From positions 1 to 64,000 of the forward strand of contig CAZOGK010000004.1 of the NCBI GenBank assembly GCA_964579295.1: a stretch of 64,000 bases of DNA, read 5' to 3'. The notes under the pieces are model-generated. The model worked only from the letters and a program-made list of their open reading frames with translations. It was not told the origin of the DNA and made no database searches. The position numbers and the translations under genes were made by a program. Positions 17,149 to 26,289 of this stretch are shown here, in pieces. The stretch comes from JAAYYY01 sp964579295 (GTDB lineage: Bacteria; Chloroflexota; Anaerolineae; Promineifilales; Promineifilaceae). Position 1 is the first letter of the stretch. Every line of letters starts with the position of its first letter.

Positions 17149-20100
17149 TCATGTACCGGCTTCTTCTTGAGCCGGGAAGTGGGCGTGGCGCGGTAGCCGG
17201 AAGGTAAAGCGGCTGCCGCGGTTAATCTCGCTCTCCACCCAGATGTCGCCCTGGTGGGCGTCGATGATGCGCTTGACGATAGCCAGGCCAATGCCCGCGC
17301 CGCCAAAGCGCCGCTTCGACGAGCCGTCAATCTGGTAAAAACGCTCAAAGATACGGCTCAGCTTGTCGGGCGGCAGGCCGATACCCTCGTCGGCCACGGT
17401 CACCAGCAGATCCTCGTCGCCCTTTTGTAGCTGCAGCCGGATAACGCCGCCATCCGGGCTGAACTTCATCGCATTGCTGATCAGGTTATCCAGCACCTGC
17501 GTCAGCCGCCCACGGTCGCCGGCAATGAGCGCCGTCCCCTCCGGCGCCTCCAGCGTCAGGTCCAGCCCGTGGTTGCGCGCCGTCATGCGGTGGCATTCCA
17601 CCGCCTCCAGCAGCAGGTCGCGCAGCGAAAACTCCTCGATGAGCAGGTTGTCGGGCCGGATGCGCTGCAGCGCCATGATATCTTCGACCAGGCGCGTCAC
17701 TTCGCCCGTCTTCTGCGACACGATTTGCAGCGCCGATTCCTGCTCCGGCTCCAACGGTCCCATCTCCCCATCTAGCAGCAGATCGACGTAGCCGCGAATA
17801 AAGGTGAGTGGCGTGCGCAGCTCGTGCGACACATTCTGCACCAGCTCGTCTTTGAGCCGGTCGCTCTCTTTCAGCTCCTCGTAGGCCTCCGCCAGCTCGG
17901 CGGCGCGCAGCTCCAGCTGCTCAAAGAGGCGGGCGTTGGCAATCGCCACGCTGACCTGGGCGGCGGCAATGGTCATGAGCTGGATGTCCGAGTCGCTGAA
18001 GGCGTGCGGCCGGTCGCTATCGACCGTCAGCGTGCCGACGACCCGGTTGCGCGCCACCAGGGGCACGACGAGCAGTGAGCGCAGCACCTGGTCGAAAAAG
18101 AGGAAATCCGACTCGGCGTGGCTGTCGCGCACGTAGATGGTGCGCATCTCTTTGATGGCCCGGCCCGACACCCCTTCGCCCAGCTTAATGCGCACGTGGC
18201 GATATTGCGGCTTGACGCCGGCCGCAGCGACCACCACCAGCTCACTGCCGTCGTCAGAGAGCAGGGCAATGGTGCTGGCGCGCGCCGCCAGAAGCTCCTG
18301 CAGCCGCTCGACGGTGGTCGCGGTCACCATCTCCAGGCGCAGGTTGCCGGTGACCTGCTGAGCCATCTCCACCAGCGCCGACATGCTGCGCAGCCGCTGC
18401 TGCGCGTCGTTAAAGACGCGCGTGTTTTCCACGGCTACGGCCGCCTGGTCGGCTAACAGATTCAGCAGCAGCAGCTCATCCTGGGTGAAGAGATGCGGCT
18501 CGGCAAAGCCGGCGATGAGCGCGCCGATGACCCGGCCGCTGTAGCGCAGCGGGTAGCCGGCCAGCGCCGCGATGCCCGCCGCGCGCGGGTCGCTGCCGGT
18601 CAGCGCATTGCTGCCGGCAGCGTCCTCGTAGATGACAGGCCGGCCCTCCTGCACGAGGCGGGCCAGCAGGCTGTCGCGGTCGAGCTGGCTCGCCGCCGCC
18701 GGCGGGCCATGACGCCACAGCGCGGAGCGGAAGGTAAAGCTCTGCTTGTCCGCGTCGTAGAGGTGGATGTGCAGGCTGTCAGCCTCAATCAGCCGCAGCG
18801 CCGTGCTGGTGATGTTGTCCAGCACCTCTTCCAGCTCCAGGGGCGTGTTGAGCTGCAGCACGAACTGGTGGAACGCGCCCAGCTCGCCCACGCGCCGTCG
18901 CGCCTGCGTGTAAAGCCGGGCATGTTCGACGGCGACCGCTGCCTGGCCCGCCAGGTTCCGCGCCAGCCGGATTTCGCCGGGGCGAAACTCGGCCAGTGCG
19001 CCCGTCTTGCCCAGCGTCAGCAGACCCAGCGCCTCGCCGCGCTGCACCAGCGGAATGAGCAGCAATGACGAGAGGCGGGCGGCCGCCAGCAGCGCCTGCT
19101 CCTCCTCCACTGCCGCGTTCTCGGCCGACAGGGCGCGCGGCTGCTGCGCGGCGAGCACGCGGGCAATCACCGGATGATGCTCCAGATGCTCGATCAGCGT
19201 CAACCCGGCGCGCGGCCCATCGCCGGCACGCTGCTGGTGGGCGGCAATGCGCAGCGCCTGCTGGCTCTCGTTCCAGACGAGAATGGTGCAGGTCTCGGCG
19301 GAAATCGCGCCCAGCATCTGCTCGACCACTGTGCGTAGCACCGTCTCCTGCTCCAGGTTGGCGGCGATGGTTGCGCTCGCTTCATAGAGGGTCGTCAGCT
19401 CGGCAAGCTGTTGCTGGATAGCCTCGTGCAGCCGGGCGTTTTGAATCGCCAGGGCGGCGTGGCTGGCCAGCGTCGTCGCCACCCAGGCTTCGCGCTCGCC
19501 GTAGGCATCCGGCTCGGCGGACTGCAGCGCCAGCACGCCCACCAGGCTTTCGCCTGCCAGCAGCGGCACGCCCAGCCAGGAGGGCAACGGGCCCGCGGGC
19601 GGCGTCCACGACCAGCGCGGATCGCCGCCGACATCGCCCAGAAAGCGCGGCTCGCGCTGGGCAATCACCTCGGCCATGAGCGGGCTTTCTTCCAGCAGCA
19701 GGCGCAGCTCGGCGGCGGCGCGCTCGTCATCGCCCAACCCTTCCTCGGCAAACAGGAGCAAGCGGCGCTCGTCCACGATGCCCGCCGCGGCCACGTCATA
19801 AGGAACGGTCTCCTGCAGTGAGCGCAGCAGCTGTGCCAGGATGACGTCGCGGTCGAGGCTCGTGCCAATCGTTGCCGCATTCTGGCGCAGCGTCGAGGCC
19901 GTCAGATATTCGCGCGCCAGCGATTCGACCAGCTCGCGCGTGGTCGAATAGAGCTGGGCGTTGCGCACGATGACCGCCACCTGATCGGCAATCGAGGCCA
20001 GCACCGCGCGCGCTTCTTCGTCAAAGGCGTGCGGCTGATCGCTCTGCACGGAAAAGACGCCGACGACGTGGCGGCCGGCGCGCAGGCGAAAACAGAGGAC

Positions 20101-21201
20101 CGAGCGGGGCAAAACGGTCAGATCTTCGTAGCCGCGCACCGGCCGGCGCGGGTCATTCTGCCAGTCATCGCTAATAAAATCGCTGTCACTGCGCACCACC
20201 CAGGCGGCAAGACTTTCTTCGTCGTGGACGGAGATGGAGTCTAGCTCCAGTGTCTGGCCGCTATCGACCACGTAAGGGAAGTCGAGCATTTCCCGCTTCT
20301 CATCGTGGAGGGCGATATAAAAAGCGGGCACATTGAACGCGCGCGCGATCTGTCTGTGGATTTCGGCCAGGGTATCCCGCAGTGGCTTGAGCGCGCGCGC
20401 CGAATCGGTGACGCCGTAAATCATCTCCAGGCGCGCCATCCGCTGCCACGCCTCTTCCACCAGCGTCGTCGCGCGGATAGCCATCGCCAGCGAAACGGCC
20501 AGCAGCTCCAGATAGGGGAGATCGTCGGCCGGGAATAGCCGCTCCGGCGGCGCGCCGGCCACGAGCAGCGCCGCGTCAACCCCCGCCGCCCGCAGCGGGA
20601 TCAGCGCGCAGCTTGGCGCAGCGTCCGGCCCGGCGAGCTGCGTTTCCTCGGCCGGGCGGAACGTATCGGCCACGGCCGGCTGGAAGTCGCCCAGGGGCCG
20701 GCCAAAGGAGGCGGCTGTGCGCCAGGCCTGGCTGGCCGGCTGCCAGAAGAGCAGATGGGCATGGACGCCGGGAAAGGCCGCTGGGAAGGCAGCTGCCACC
20801 AGCTCATAAATGGCTTCCAGGTCACTGGCGACCGGCGCCTTTTCGCCTACGGTTTTGAGCAGGGCCAGCGCTTCCTGGCGCGGCGGCGGAGCGGGGGCGG
20901 CCGGGGGCGGGGGCGGCGCCGCCTGCAGCAGGCGGCCAGCCAGGGCCACGAGCGCCTCTTCCTCGGCTGTCAGCGGCGTCTCGCGCCGGATGGTCAGTGC
21001 CGTCTCGCCGCCGGGCAGCAGCAGGTGGGGCAGGCCAGCCGCGCCCGCAACGTCCGCCGCTTCCACCTGGACATCGCCCAGGGACTCCCGTAAGAACTGG
21101 CCGGCCAGCTCCGCCAGGGCGGCCGGCGACGTGGCCGCCGCCGCGGCCTGCAGGAAGGCATTCAGCCCCAGTAACGAATTGTCCTTAGCCGCCGTTGCCA
21201 T
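17149..21201 (-). CDS. Soluble sensor histidine kinase with about six GAF domains
   Basis: 1350-residue kinase with no membrane segment, so a cytoplasmic sensor. After a Pro/Ala linker near residue 100 come GAF-like units at about 110-245, 275-417, 445-590, 608-765, 790-930 and 945-1095. A short coiled coil then leads to HisKA with the phospho-acceptor His1126 in NVSHELRTP, and an ATPase domain with DNLISNAMKF, DEGIGLPP and GGAGIGLAIVKR. GAF domains bind cyclic nucleotides, haem, chromophores or other small ligands; none is identifiable here. No response regulator gene is adjacent, so this is an orphan kinase. A moderate ribosome site (AAAAGG) lies before the ATG. Confidence 0.92.
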   Translation of the reverse strand: MATAAKDNSLLGLNAFLQAAAAATSPAALAELAGQFLRESLGDVQVEAADVAGAAGLPHLLLPGGETALTIRRETPLTAEEEALVALAGRLLQAAPPPPPAAPAPPPRQEALALLKTVGEKAPVASDLEAIYELVAAAFPAAFPGVHAHLLFWQPASQAWRTAASFGRPLGDFQPAVADTFRPAEETQLAGPDAAPSCALIPLRAAGVDAALLVAGAPPERLFPADDLPYLELLAVSLAMAIRATTLVEEAWQRMARLEMIYGVTDSARALKPLRDTLAEIHRQIARAFNVPAFYIALHDEKREMLDFPYVVDSGQTLELDSISVHDEESLAAWVVRSDSDFISDDWQNDPRRPVRGYEDLTVLPRSVLCFRLRAGRHVVGVFSVQSDQPHAFDEEARAVLASIADQVAVIVRNAQLYSTTRELVESLAREYLTASTLRQNAATIGTSLDRDVILAQLLRSLQETVPYDVAAAGIVDERRLLLFAEEGLGDDERAAAELRLLLEESPLMAEVIAQREPRFLGDVGGDPRWSWTPPAGPLPSWLGVPLLAGESLVGVLALQSAEPDAYGEREAWVATTLASHAALAIQNARLHEAIQQQLAELTTLYEASATIAANLEQETVLRTVVEQMLGAISAETCTILVWNESQQALRIAAHQQRAGDGPRAGLTLIEHLEHHPVIARVLAAQQPRALSAENAAVEEEQALLAAARLSSLLLIPLVQRGEALGLLTLGKTGALAEFRPGEIRLARNLAGQAAVAVEHARLYTQARRRVGELGAFHQFVLQLNTPLELEEVLDNITSTALRLIEADSLHIHLYDADKQSFTFRSALWRHGPPAAASQLDRDSLLARLVQEGRPVIYEDAAGSNALTGSDPRAAGIAALAGYPLRYSGRVIGALIAGFAEPHLFTQDELLLLNLLADQAAVAVENTRVFNDAQQRLRSMSALVEMAQQVTGNLRLEMVTATTVERLQELLAARASTIALLSDDGSELVVVAAAGVKPQYRHVRIKLGEGVSGRAIKEMRTIYVRDSHAESDFLFFDQVLRSLLVVPLVARNRVVGTLTVDSDRPHAFSDSDIQLMTIAAAQVSVAIANARLFEQLELRAAELAEAYEELKESDRLKDELVQNVSHELRTPLTFIRGYVDLLLDGEMGPLEPEQESALQIVSQKTGEVTRLVEDIMALQRIRPDNLLIEEFSLRDLLLEAVECHRMTARNHGLDLTLEAPEGTALIAGDRGRLTQVLDNLISNAMKFSPDGGVIRLQLQKGDEDLLVTVADEGIGLPPDKLSRIFERFYQIDGSSKRRFGGAGIGLAIVKRIIDAHQGDIWVESEINRGSRFTFRLPRHAHFPAQEEAGT

Positions 21202-21234
21202 CGAGAACCTTTTCGCCTCAGCTACCTCGGCCCG

Positions 21235-24200
21235 CTAGCCGGCCCGGTTGCCCGCTTTCGCTTCCTGCCGCATATGGCAATGCTTGTACTTCTTGCCGCT
21301 CCCACAGGGGCAGGGATCGTTGCGGCCGACCTTGGGCATGTCGCGCCGCAGCTCGGCGCCGCGCCCCCTGTCGCGCTCGACCATCTGGTAGCCCGCCTGG
21401 GACATCTGCTCCTTGTAGGCGACAGTCGCTTCCTGTTGGCTAATGAAATCCTGATGCTGCGCCAGCTCGCGGAAGAAGCGATCGACCACCAGCTCATCAA
21501 TGTTGCCGCGCATGTCGGCGAACATCTGGTAGGAGCGGCGTTTGTATTCGACCTTCGGGTCGCGCTGGGCAATTGCTTCCAGCCCCACTTCGCGGCGCAG
21601 GTCGTCCATCGCCGTCAGGTAATCGCGCCATTCACGGTCGATGGCGCTCAGCAGCAGCAGCCGCTGGTAATTGTGGTACTCATCCTCGCCAATCTGCTGC
21701 CGCCACTGCTCCTGCTGCTGGGCCACGTGCGCCTGCAGGGCTTCGGCAAACTCCGCCGGCTCCAGCGCCGCCAGGCTGTCGAGCAGGAGCTGGCCGAGAA
21801 TGTCGTCCACCTGGCGGCGGAAGCGCAGCTGCTGGCCCTTCAGCGCCGCGGCCGATTGGCCGGAAATAGGAAAGCCAGTAAAAGCTGCTTCCAGCGCTGC
21901 GCGGGTCTGCTCCCAGATGCCGTCTCGCTCCTCCACGGGGAGATGAGGGGCCAGGAAGCTGGTGAAGAGCGCTTCGACCTCGGCCACAAAATCGCGCTGC
22001 ATGTTCTGGCGCATCTGTAGCTGGCCGGAACGCATGACGCTGAGCCGGCCGCCGAGGTTGGGAACCGCCGGCAGCAGGGGGATGAAGCGGCCCATCGCCC
22101 GCAGCAGCTGCGTCAGGTGCAGCCCTTCGGCCACGTTCTCGTGTACCAGCCGCATCAGCCGGTCGGTCAGCGCCCGCGGCGAGAGGCCGGCCAGCTCGGT
22201 CCGGTCCATCTCGACGACCGCCGGCAGCAGACCGCGCAGCCGGTTGACCACTGCGTTGACGTTTACCATATCGGTGGCGTCGGTGCTGTAGTCGGCGATC
22301 GTCCGCTCAATTTCGCCGCGCATGTAGCCGGGATAATCCTCGAGATAGTTGTGCACCAGCTCGCCGATAGTGCCGGCAAAGGCGTCGCTGATCTTCTCGT
22401 CCAGGTCGACAGCCTCGCCCATGAGAATGGCCCGGCGCTCGTTGTAGATGGCCTGCCGCTGCTTGCTCATTACGTCGTCATACTCGACCACGTTCTTGCG
22501 CATGTCGAAGTTAAAGCCTTCGATGCGCTCCTGGGCGCCTTCGATGAGTCGGTCGAGCATGCTGTTCTGGATCGGCAGATCTTCCGGGAACACATTGCTG
22601 GACATCAGGCTGCGCAGGCGCTCGCCGCCAAAGCGGCGCATCAGCTCATCCTCGGCCGAGAGGAAGAAGCGCGAGGAACCGGGGTCGCCCTGGCGCGCCG
22701 CGCGGCCGCGTAGCTGGTTGTCAATGCGCCGCGATTCGTGCCGCTCGGAGCCGATGACGTGCAGGCCACCCAGCTCCCAGACCTCGCGCCGTTCCCGCTC
22801 TGCCTGCTCGCGTACCGCCTGAATCCGCTCTATCCAGACAGGCTCCAGGCCGGGCACGCTGGCGACAATCTTCTTTGCCTCGTCAAGCTGGCCGTGCAGC
22901 ACGGCGCGGATCAGCGCTGCGCGCCCATTATAATTGTGCTCAAAGACCTGCTCAGCCAGGAAGTCGGCCACGCGCCGCGGCTCGCTCTGGGCCTGCTGGT
23001 AGCGCGCGTACAGGCGCAGCAGGCGATAGCCCTCTTCGACCAGGGCCACGTCGCTGCCCAGCTCCTCCACAAGCTGGCGGGCGTCGGCAAAGCGATGGTC
23101 GCGTACCCGCCGCAGCACGCGAATCACGTCATTGTAGTCGAGCCCATGCTCCTTTTGCAGCACGCGCGCCACGTAGCCGACGATCTGGATATCCTCGCTC
23201 TCGGCCAGGGCGGCGTCGAACCTTTCCTTCACCTGCTGCAGGCTATCGACCAGATCGACGGTGAGCCGCGATTGCCTGGCGGCGTAATCACGCGCCGCCT
23301 GCTCGCCCTCGGAAAGCAGCTTGCTCGCCAGCTGGGCCAGCAGATTGCGGTCGAACATCTCGTTTTCCAGCATCTCGGCTGCCATCCCCTCCGGGTTGCC
23401 GCCGAGGATGATGTCGGTGCCACGGCCGGCCATATTGGTCGAGATGGTCACCGCGCCGCGCCGGCCCGCCTGGGCGACGATGAGCGCTTCGGAGTCGTGC
23501 TGCTTGGCGTTCAGCACCTTGTGCGGAATGCCTTCCTTCTGCAAGAGACGATGGATCAGCTCCGAATGCTCGACAGAGGTGGTGCCGACCAGTATCGGAC
23601 GGCCCTGCTCCTGTACGGCCCGGATCTCAGAGATGATTGCCGTGTCTTTGGACGACTCGTTCTTGTAGACCTGATCCGGATAATCGACGCGTTTGAAGAA
23701 GATAGGCTTCGCGGGCTCCTCCGGCGGGCTGTAGTAGATTCGCTCCGTGCCGTCTACCTTCTCCCGCCGTTCTTCCAGCGCCATCTTGCGGTTGTCCACA
23801 ATATATTCGACGTGCGTGGGCAGGGGCGTCACGTCCAGGTCGTAAATCTCGCCGAACTCCTCCGAGTCGGTGAGCGCCGTACCGGTCATGCCGGCCAGCT
23901 TCTCGTACAGCCGGAAGTAGTTCTGCAGTGTAATGGTGGCAACCGTCACCGTCTCCCGCTTGATCTGCACGCCCTCTTTGGCCTCAATCGCCTCGTGCAG
24001 GCCATCCGAGTAACGCCGGCCGGGCATGAGCCGGCCGGTGAAGTCATCCACGATGATCACCTGCCCCTCCTGGACCACGTACTGCTTGTCGCGGTGGAAC
24101 AGATATTGGGCGCGCAGCGCGTTGTCCAGATAGTAGGTCAGGTGGAAGAAGCGCGGGTCGTAGAGGCTATCGCCGGCGTCGGCGTCAACCTCCGGCACGC

Positions 24201-25119
24201 GCTGCTCAATCTCGTTGATGCCCAGCTCGGTCAGGCTGATGCTGCGGCTCTTCTCGTCAATATCATAATGGCCGTTGGGCTCATCGTCCTCGCCAGCCGT
24301 ATTCGGGCGCAGCCCGCGCACGTACTGCGCAAAGCGGGCGTAATCCTTGCCTGACTCCCCGGCCGGGCCGGAGATGATCAGCGGCGTGCGCGCCTCGTCG
24401 ATAAGGACGTTGTCCACTTCGTCGATGATCGCGTAGTAGAGCTCTCGCTGCACCAGGTCGTCCGGGCGCACGGCCATATTGTCGCGCAAATAGTCGAAGC
24501 CAAACTCGCTGCTCGTGCCGTAGGTGATGTCGGCCCGATAGGCCTCCTTGCGCTCGACAGGGCGCCAGTGAACCAGCCGCTCGTCTTCCAACTCCGCGCC
24601 GGGGTTGACATAATCGGGGTCAAAGATGGCCGAGAACTGCTGCGGGCCAATGCAGCCCACCGTAAAGCCCAGCGCGTAGAATATCTTGCCCATCCAGCCG
24701 CCGTCGCGGCGGGCCAGGTAGTCGTTCACCGTCACCAGATGGACGCCGCGCCCGGCGAGCGCATTGAGATAGAGGGGTAGGGTGGCGACCAGCGTCTTAC
24801 CTTCGCCGGTGCGCATCTCCACCACCTCGCCGCGGTGGAGCAGGCTGCCGCCCATGATCTGCACGTCGTAATGGCGCAGCCCGGTGGTGCGCCGCGAGGT
24901 CTCGCGCACCAGCGCAAACGCCTCCGGCAGCAGGTCCGAGAGGCTCTCGCCCTGCTGGTGCCGCTCGCGCAGCCGCTGCGAGAAATCGCGCAGCGCCTCG
25001 TCGCTCATCGGCTCAAAACGCGCTTCGAGTTCGTTTACTTCGTCGACAATCGGCTGCAGGCTATCGAGAACCTTCTGGTTGGGATCGCCGACTACTTTCT
25101 GAAAAATCTTCTTAAACAT
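21235..25119 (-). CDS. secA: Preprotein translocase ATPase SecA, enlarged
   Basis: 1294 residues, against about 830-950 in most bacteria. Motor motifs are intact: MRTGEGKT (102-109), DEVD (233-236), TNMAGRGTDI near 561, HESRRIDNQLRGRAARQGDPG (793-813) and the scaffold stretch VEYDDVMSKQRQAIYNERR. Extra length comes mainly from a helical insertion at about 577-780, between GGNPEGMA and GGLHVIGSERHES, where E. coli has a few dozen residues. There is a second expansion at about 1005-1130 and a smaller one near 440-490. The tail has the zinc-binding CPCGSGKKYKHCH (1270-1282). It pushes precursors through SecYEG. No clear ribosome site precedes the ATG. Confidence 0.95.
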   Translation of the reverse strand: MFKKIFQKVVGDPNQKVLDSLQPIVDEVNELEARFEPMSDEALRDFSQRLRERHQQGESLSDLLPEAFALVRETSRRTTGLRHYDVQIMGGSLLHRGEVVEMRTGEGKTLVATLPLYLNALAGRGVHLVTVNDYLARRDGGWMGKIFYALGFTVGCIGPQQFSAIFDPDYVNPGAELEDERLVHWRPVERKEAYRADITYGTSSEFGFDYLRDNMAVRPDDLVQRELYYAIIDEVDNVLIDEARTPLIISGPAGESGKDYARFAQYVRGLRPNTAGEDDEPNGHYDIDEKSRSISLTELGINEIEQRVPEVDADAGDSLYDPRFFHLTYYLDNALRAQYLFHRDKQYVVQEGQVIIVDDFTGRLMPGRRYSDGLHEAIEAKEGVQIKRETVTVATITLQNYFRLYEKLAGMTGTALTDSEEFGEIYDLDVTPLPTHVEYIVDNRKMALEERREKVDGTERIYYSPPEEPAKPIFFKRVDYPDQVYKNESSKDTAIISEIRAVQEQGRPILVGTTSVEHSELIHRLLQKEGIPHKVLNAKQHDSEALIVAQAGRRGAVTISTNMAGRGTDIILGGNPEGMAAEMLENEMFDRNLLAQLASKLLSEGEQAARDYAARQSRLTVDLVDSLQQVKERFDAALAESEDIQIVGYVARVLQKEHGLDYNDVIRVLRRVRDHRFADARQLVEELGSDVALVEEGYRLLRLYARYQQAQSEPRRVADFLAEQVFEHNYNGRAALIRAVLHGQLDEAKKIVASVPGLEPVWIERIQAVREQAERERREVWELGGLHVIGSERHESRRIDNQLRGRAARQGDPGSSRFFLSAEDELMRRFGGERLRSLMSSNVFPEDLPIQNSMLDRLIEGAQERIEGFNFDMRKNVVEYDDVMSKQRQAIYNERRAILMGEAVDLDEKISDAFAGTIGELVHNYLEDYPGYMRGEIERTIADYSTDATDMVNVNAVVNRLRGLLPAVVEMDRTELAGLSPRALTDRLMRLVHENVAEGLHLTQLLRAMGRFIPLLPAVPNLGGRLSVMRSGQLQMRQNMQRDFVAEVEALFTSFLAPHLPVEERDGIWEQTRAALEAAFTGFPISGQSAAALKGQQLRFRRQVDDILGQLLLDSLAALEPAEFAEALQAHVAQQQEQWRQQIGEDEYHNYQRLLLLSAIDREWRDYLTAMDDLRREVGLEAIAQRDPKVEYKRRSYQMFADMRGNIDELVVDRFFRELAQHQDFISQQEATVAYKEQMSQAGYQMVERDRGRGAELRRDMPKVGRNDPCPCGSGKKYKHCHMRQEAKAGNRAG

Positions 25120-25230
25120 AGGATATCACGATCAGGCAACGGCCTCCGCCGGCCCGGCGCCGGACGAATGCGCGAAGCCATTGTCTGTTAGAGTCATTAC
25201 CTGTTTCTGCACGATGCGTGGCGCCACATC

Positions 25231-25246
25231 TAATCTCTTGAGATTA
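25231..25246. promoter_or_regulatory. Palindrome upstream of secA, possible operator
   Basis: TAATCTCTTGAGATTA is a perfect 16-bp palindrome in the 182-bp gap between secA and prs. AT-rich palindromes of this size stand out against the GC-rich background and often bind dimeric regulators, but no regulator is indicated. The rest of this gap shows no gene. Confidence 0.35.
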
Positions 25247-25301
25247 CGTGATCGGCCGCCAATCGGCAATAAGAAAGGCGCAAGAGCGGCCGGCTGCTCA
25301 C

Positions 25302-26258
25302 CTACTCATTAAACAGCTCGCCGACGCTGCGCCCCTCATGCGAGCGCAGGATGACCTCGCCCAACAGCTCGGCCACGGTGAGCACAGTAATGTTGGGCAG
25401 CATCTTTTCCGGCGGAATCGGCAGCGTGTCGGTGGTGATAATCTCCTTGATAGGCAGCGAGGCCAGCCGTTCGATCGCCGGGTCAGAGAGGACGGGATGG
25501 GTGAAGGCGACGTAAACATCGCGGGCGCCATGCTTCTTGACCGTCTCCACCGCCTGCTGAATTGAGCCGGCCGTATCGACCAGGTCGTCGACGATAATGA
25601 CGTTGCGGTCGGCGACGTGGCCGATCAGGGTCAGCGCTTCTCGGCGCAGGTCGGAGCCGAGGCGGCGCTTTTCCACAAAGGCCAGCGGTAGCCCCAGCTC
25701 GTCGGCGTACTTGCGCCCGCCTTTGGCGTAGCCCAGGTCCGGGGTGACGATCACCGAATTCCCCAGCTCTTTCTTCTTGAAATAGTTGCCGATGAGATAG
25801 CGAGCGGTGAGCACGTCGCCCGGAATCTTATAGAAACCCTGAATCTGCCCGGCGTGTAAGTCGAGCGTCATCCAGCGATCGGTCCCGGCGACCTCTATCA
25901 TGTCGGCCAGCAGCCGGGCCGTAATCGGCGTGCGCGGCTGCGTCTTCTGGTCGCTTTGCGAATAGGACAGGTAAGGGACGACAATGGTGATGCGGCCGGC
26001 CGAGTCCCGCTTCAGGGTGTCGATGGCAATCAGCATCTCCATGATGTTGCGATGCACCGGCCGGGCATGGCTCTGGATCAGGAAAACGTCCTGCCCGCGC
26101 ACGCTGCCCTGCAGCTTCACCCAGACATTTTCATTGGGAAAGTCGATGATGTCCCACTCGCTGAGGGGCACGTTGATATAGTCGGCGATGCGCTGGGCCA
26201 GCTCCGGACAACCTGAGCCTGCATAGAGTTTGATGTCCCCGAAGCCATAGATAGTCAT
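25302..26258 (-). CDS. prs: Ribose-phosphate pyrophosphokinase
   Basis: 318-residue PRPP synthetase making phosphoribosyl pyrophosphate from ribose-5-phosphate and ATP for nucleotide, His and Trp synthesis. It has FPNENVWVKLQGSVRGQDVFLIQS, the metal/ATP region LDLHAGQIQGFY, the flexible-loop Arg region EKRRLGSD and the PRPP loop VDDLVDTAGSI. The N-terminus IKLYAGSGCPELAQRIA is the family start. ATG 26258 is preferred over upstream Met codons, with GGAAGAG a few bases before it. It follows meaB by 31 bp on the same strand. Confidence 0.93.
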   Translation of the reverse strand: MTIYGFGDIKLYAGSGCPELAQRIADYINVPLSEWDIIDFPNENVWVKLQGSVRGQDVFLIQSHARPVHRNIMEMLIAIDTLKRDSAGRITIVVPYLSYSQSDQKTQPRTPITARLLADMIEVAGTDRWMTLDLHAGQIQGFYKIPGDVLTARYLIGNYFKKKELGNSVIVTPDLGYAKGGRKYADELGLPLAFVEKRRLGSDLRREALTLIGHVADRNVIIVDDLVDTAGSIQQAVETVKKHGARDVYVAFTHPVLSDPAIERLASLPIKEIITTDTLPIPPEKMLPNITVLTVAELLGEVILRSHEGRSVGELFNE

Positions 26259-26289
26259 TGCTCTCTTCCTTCTCCACTCGCCGCAAACC

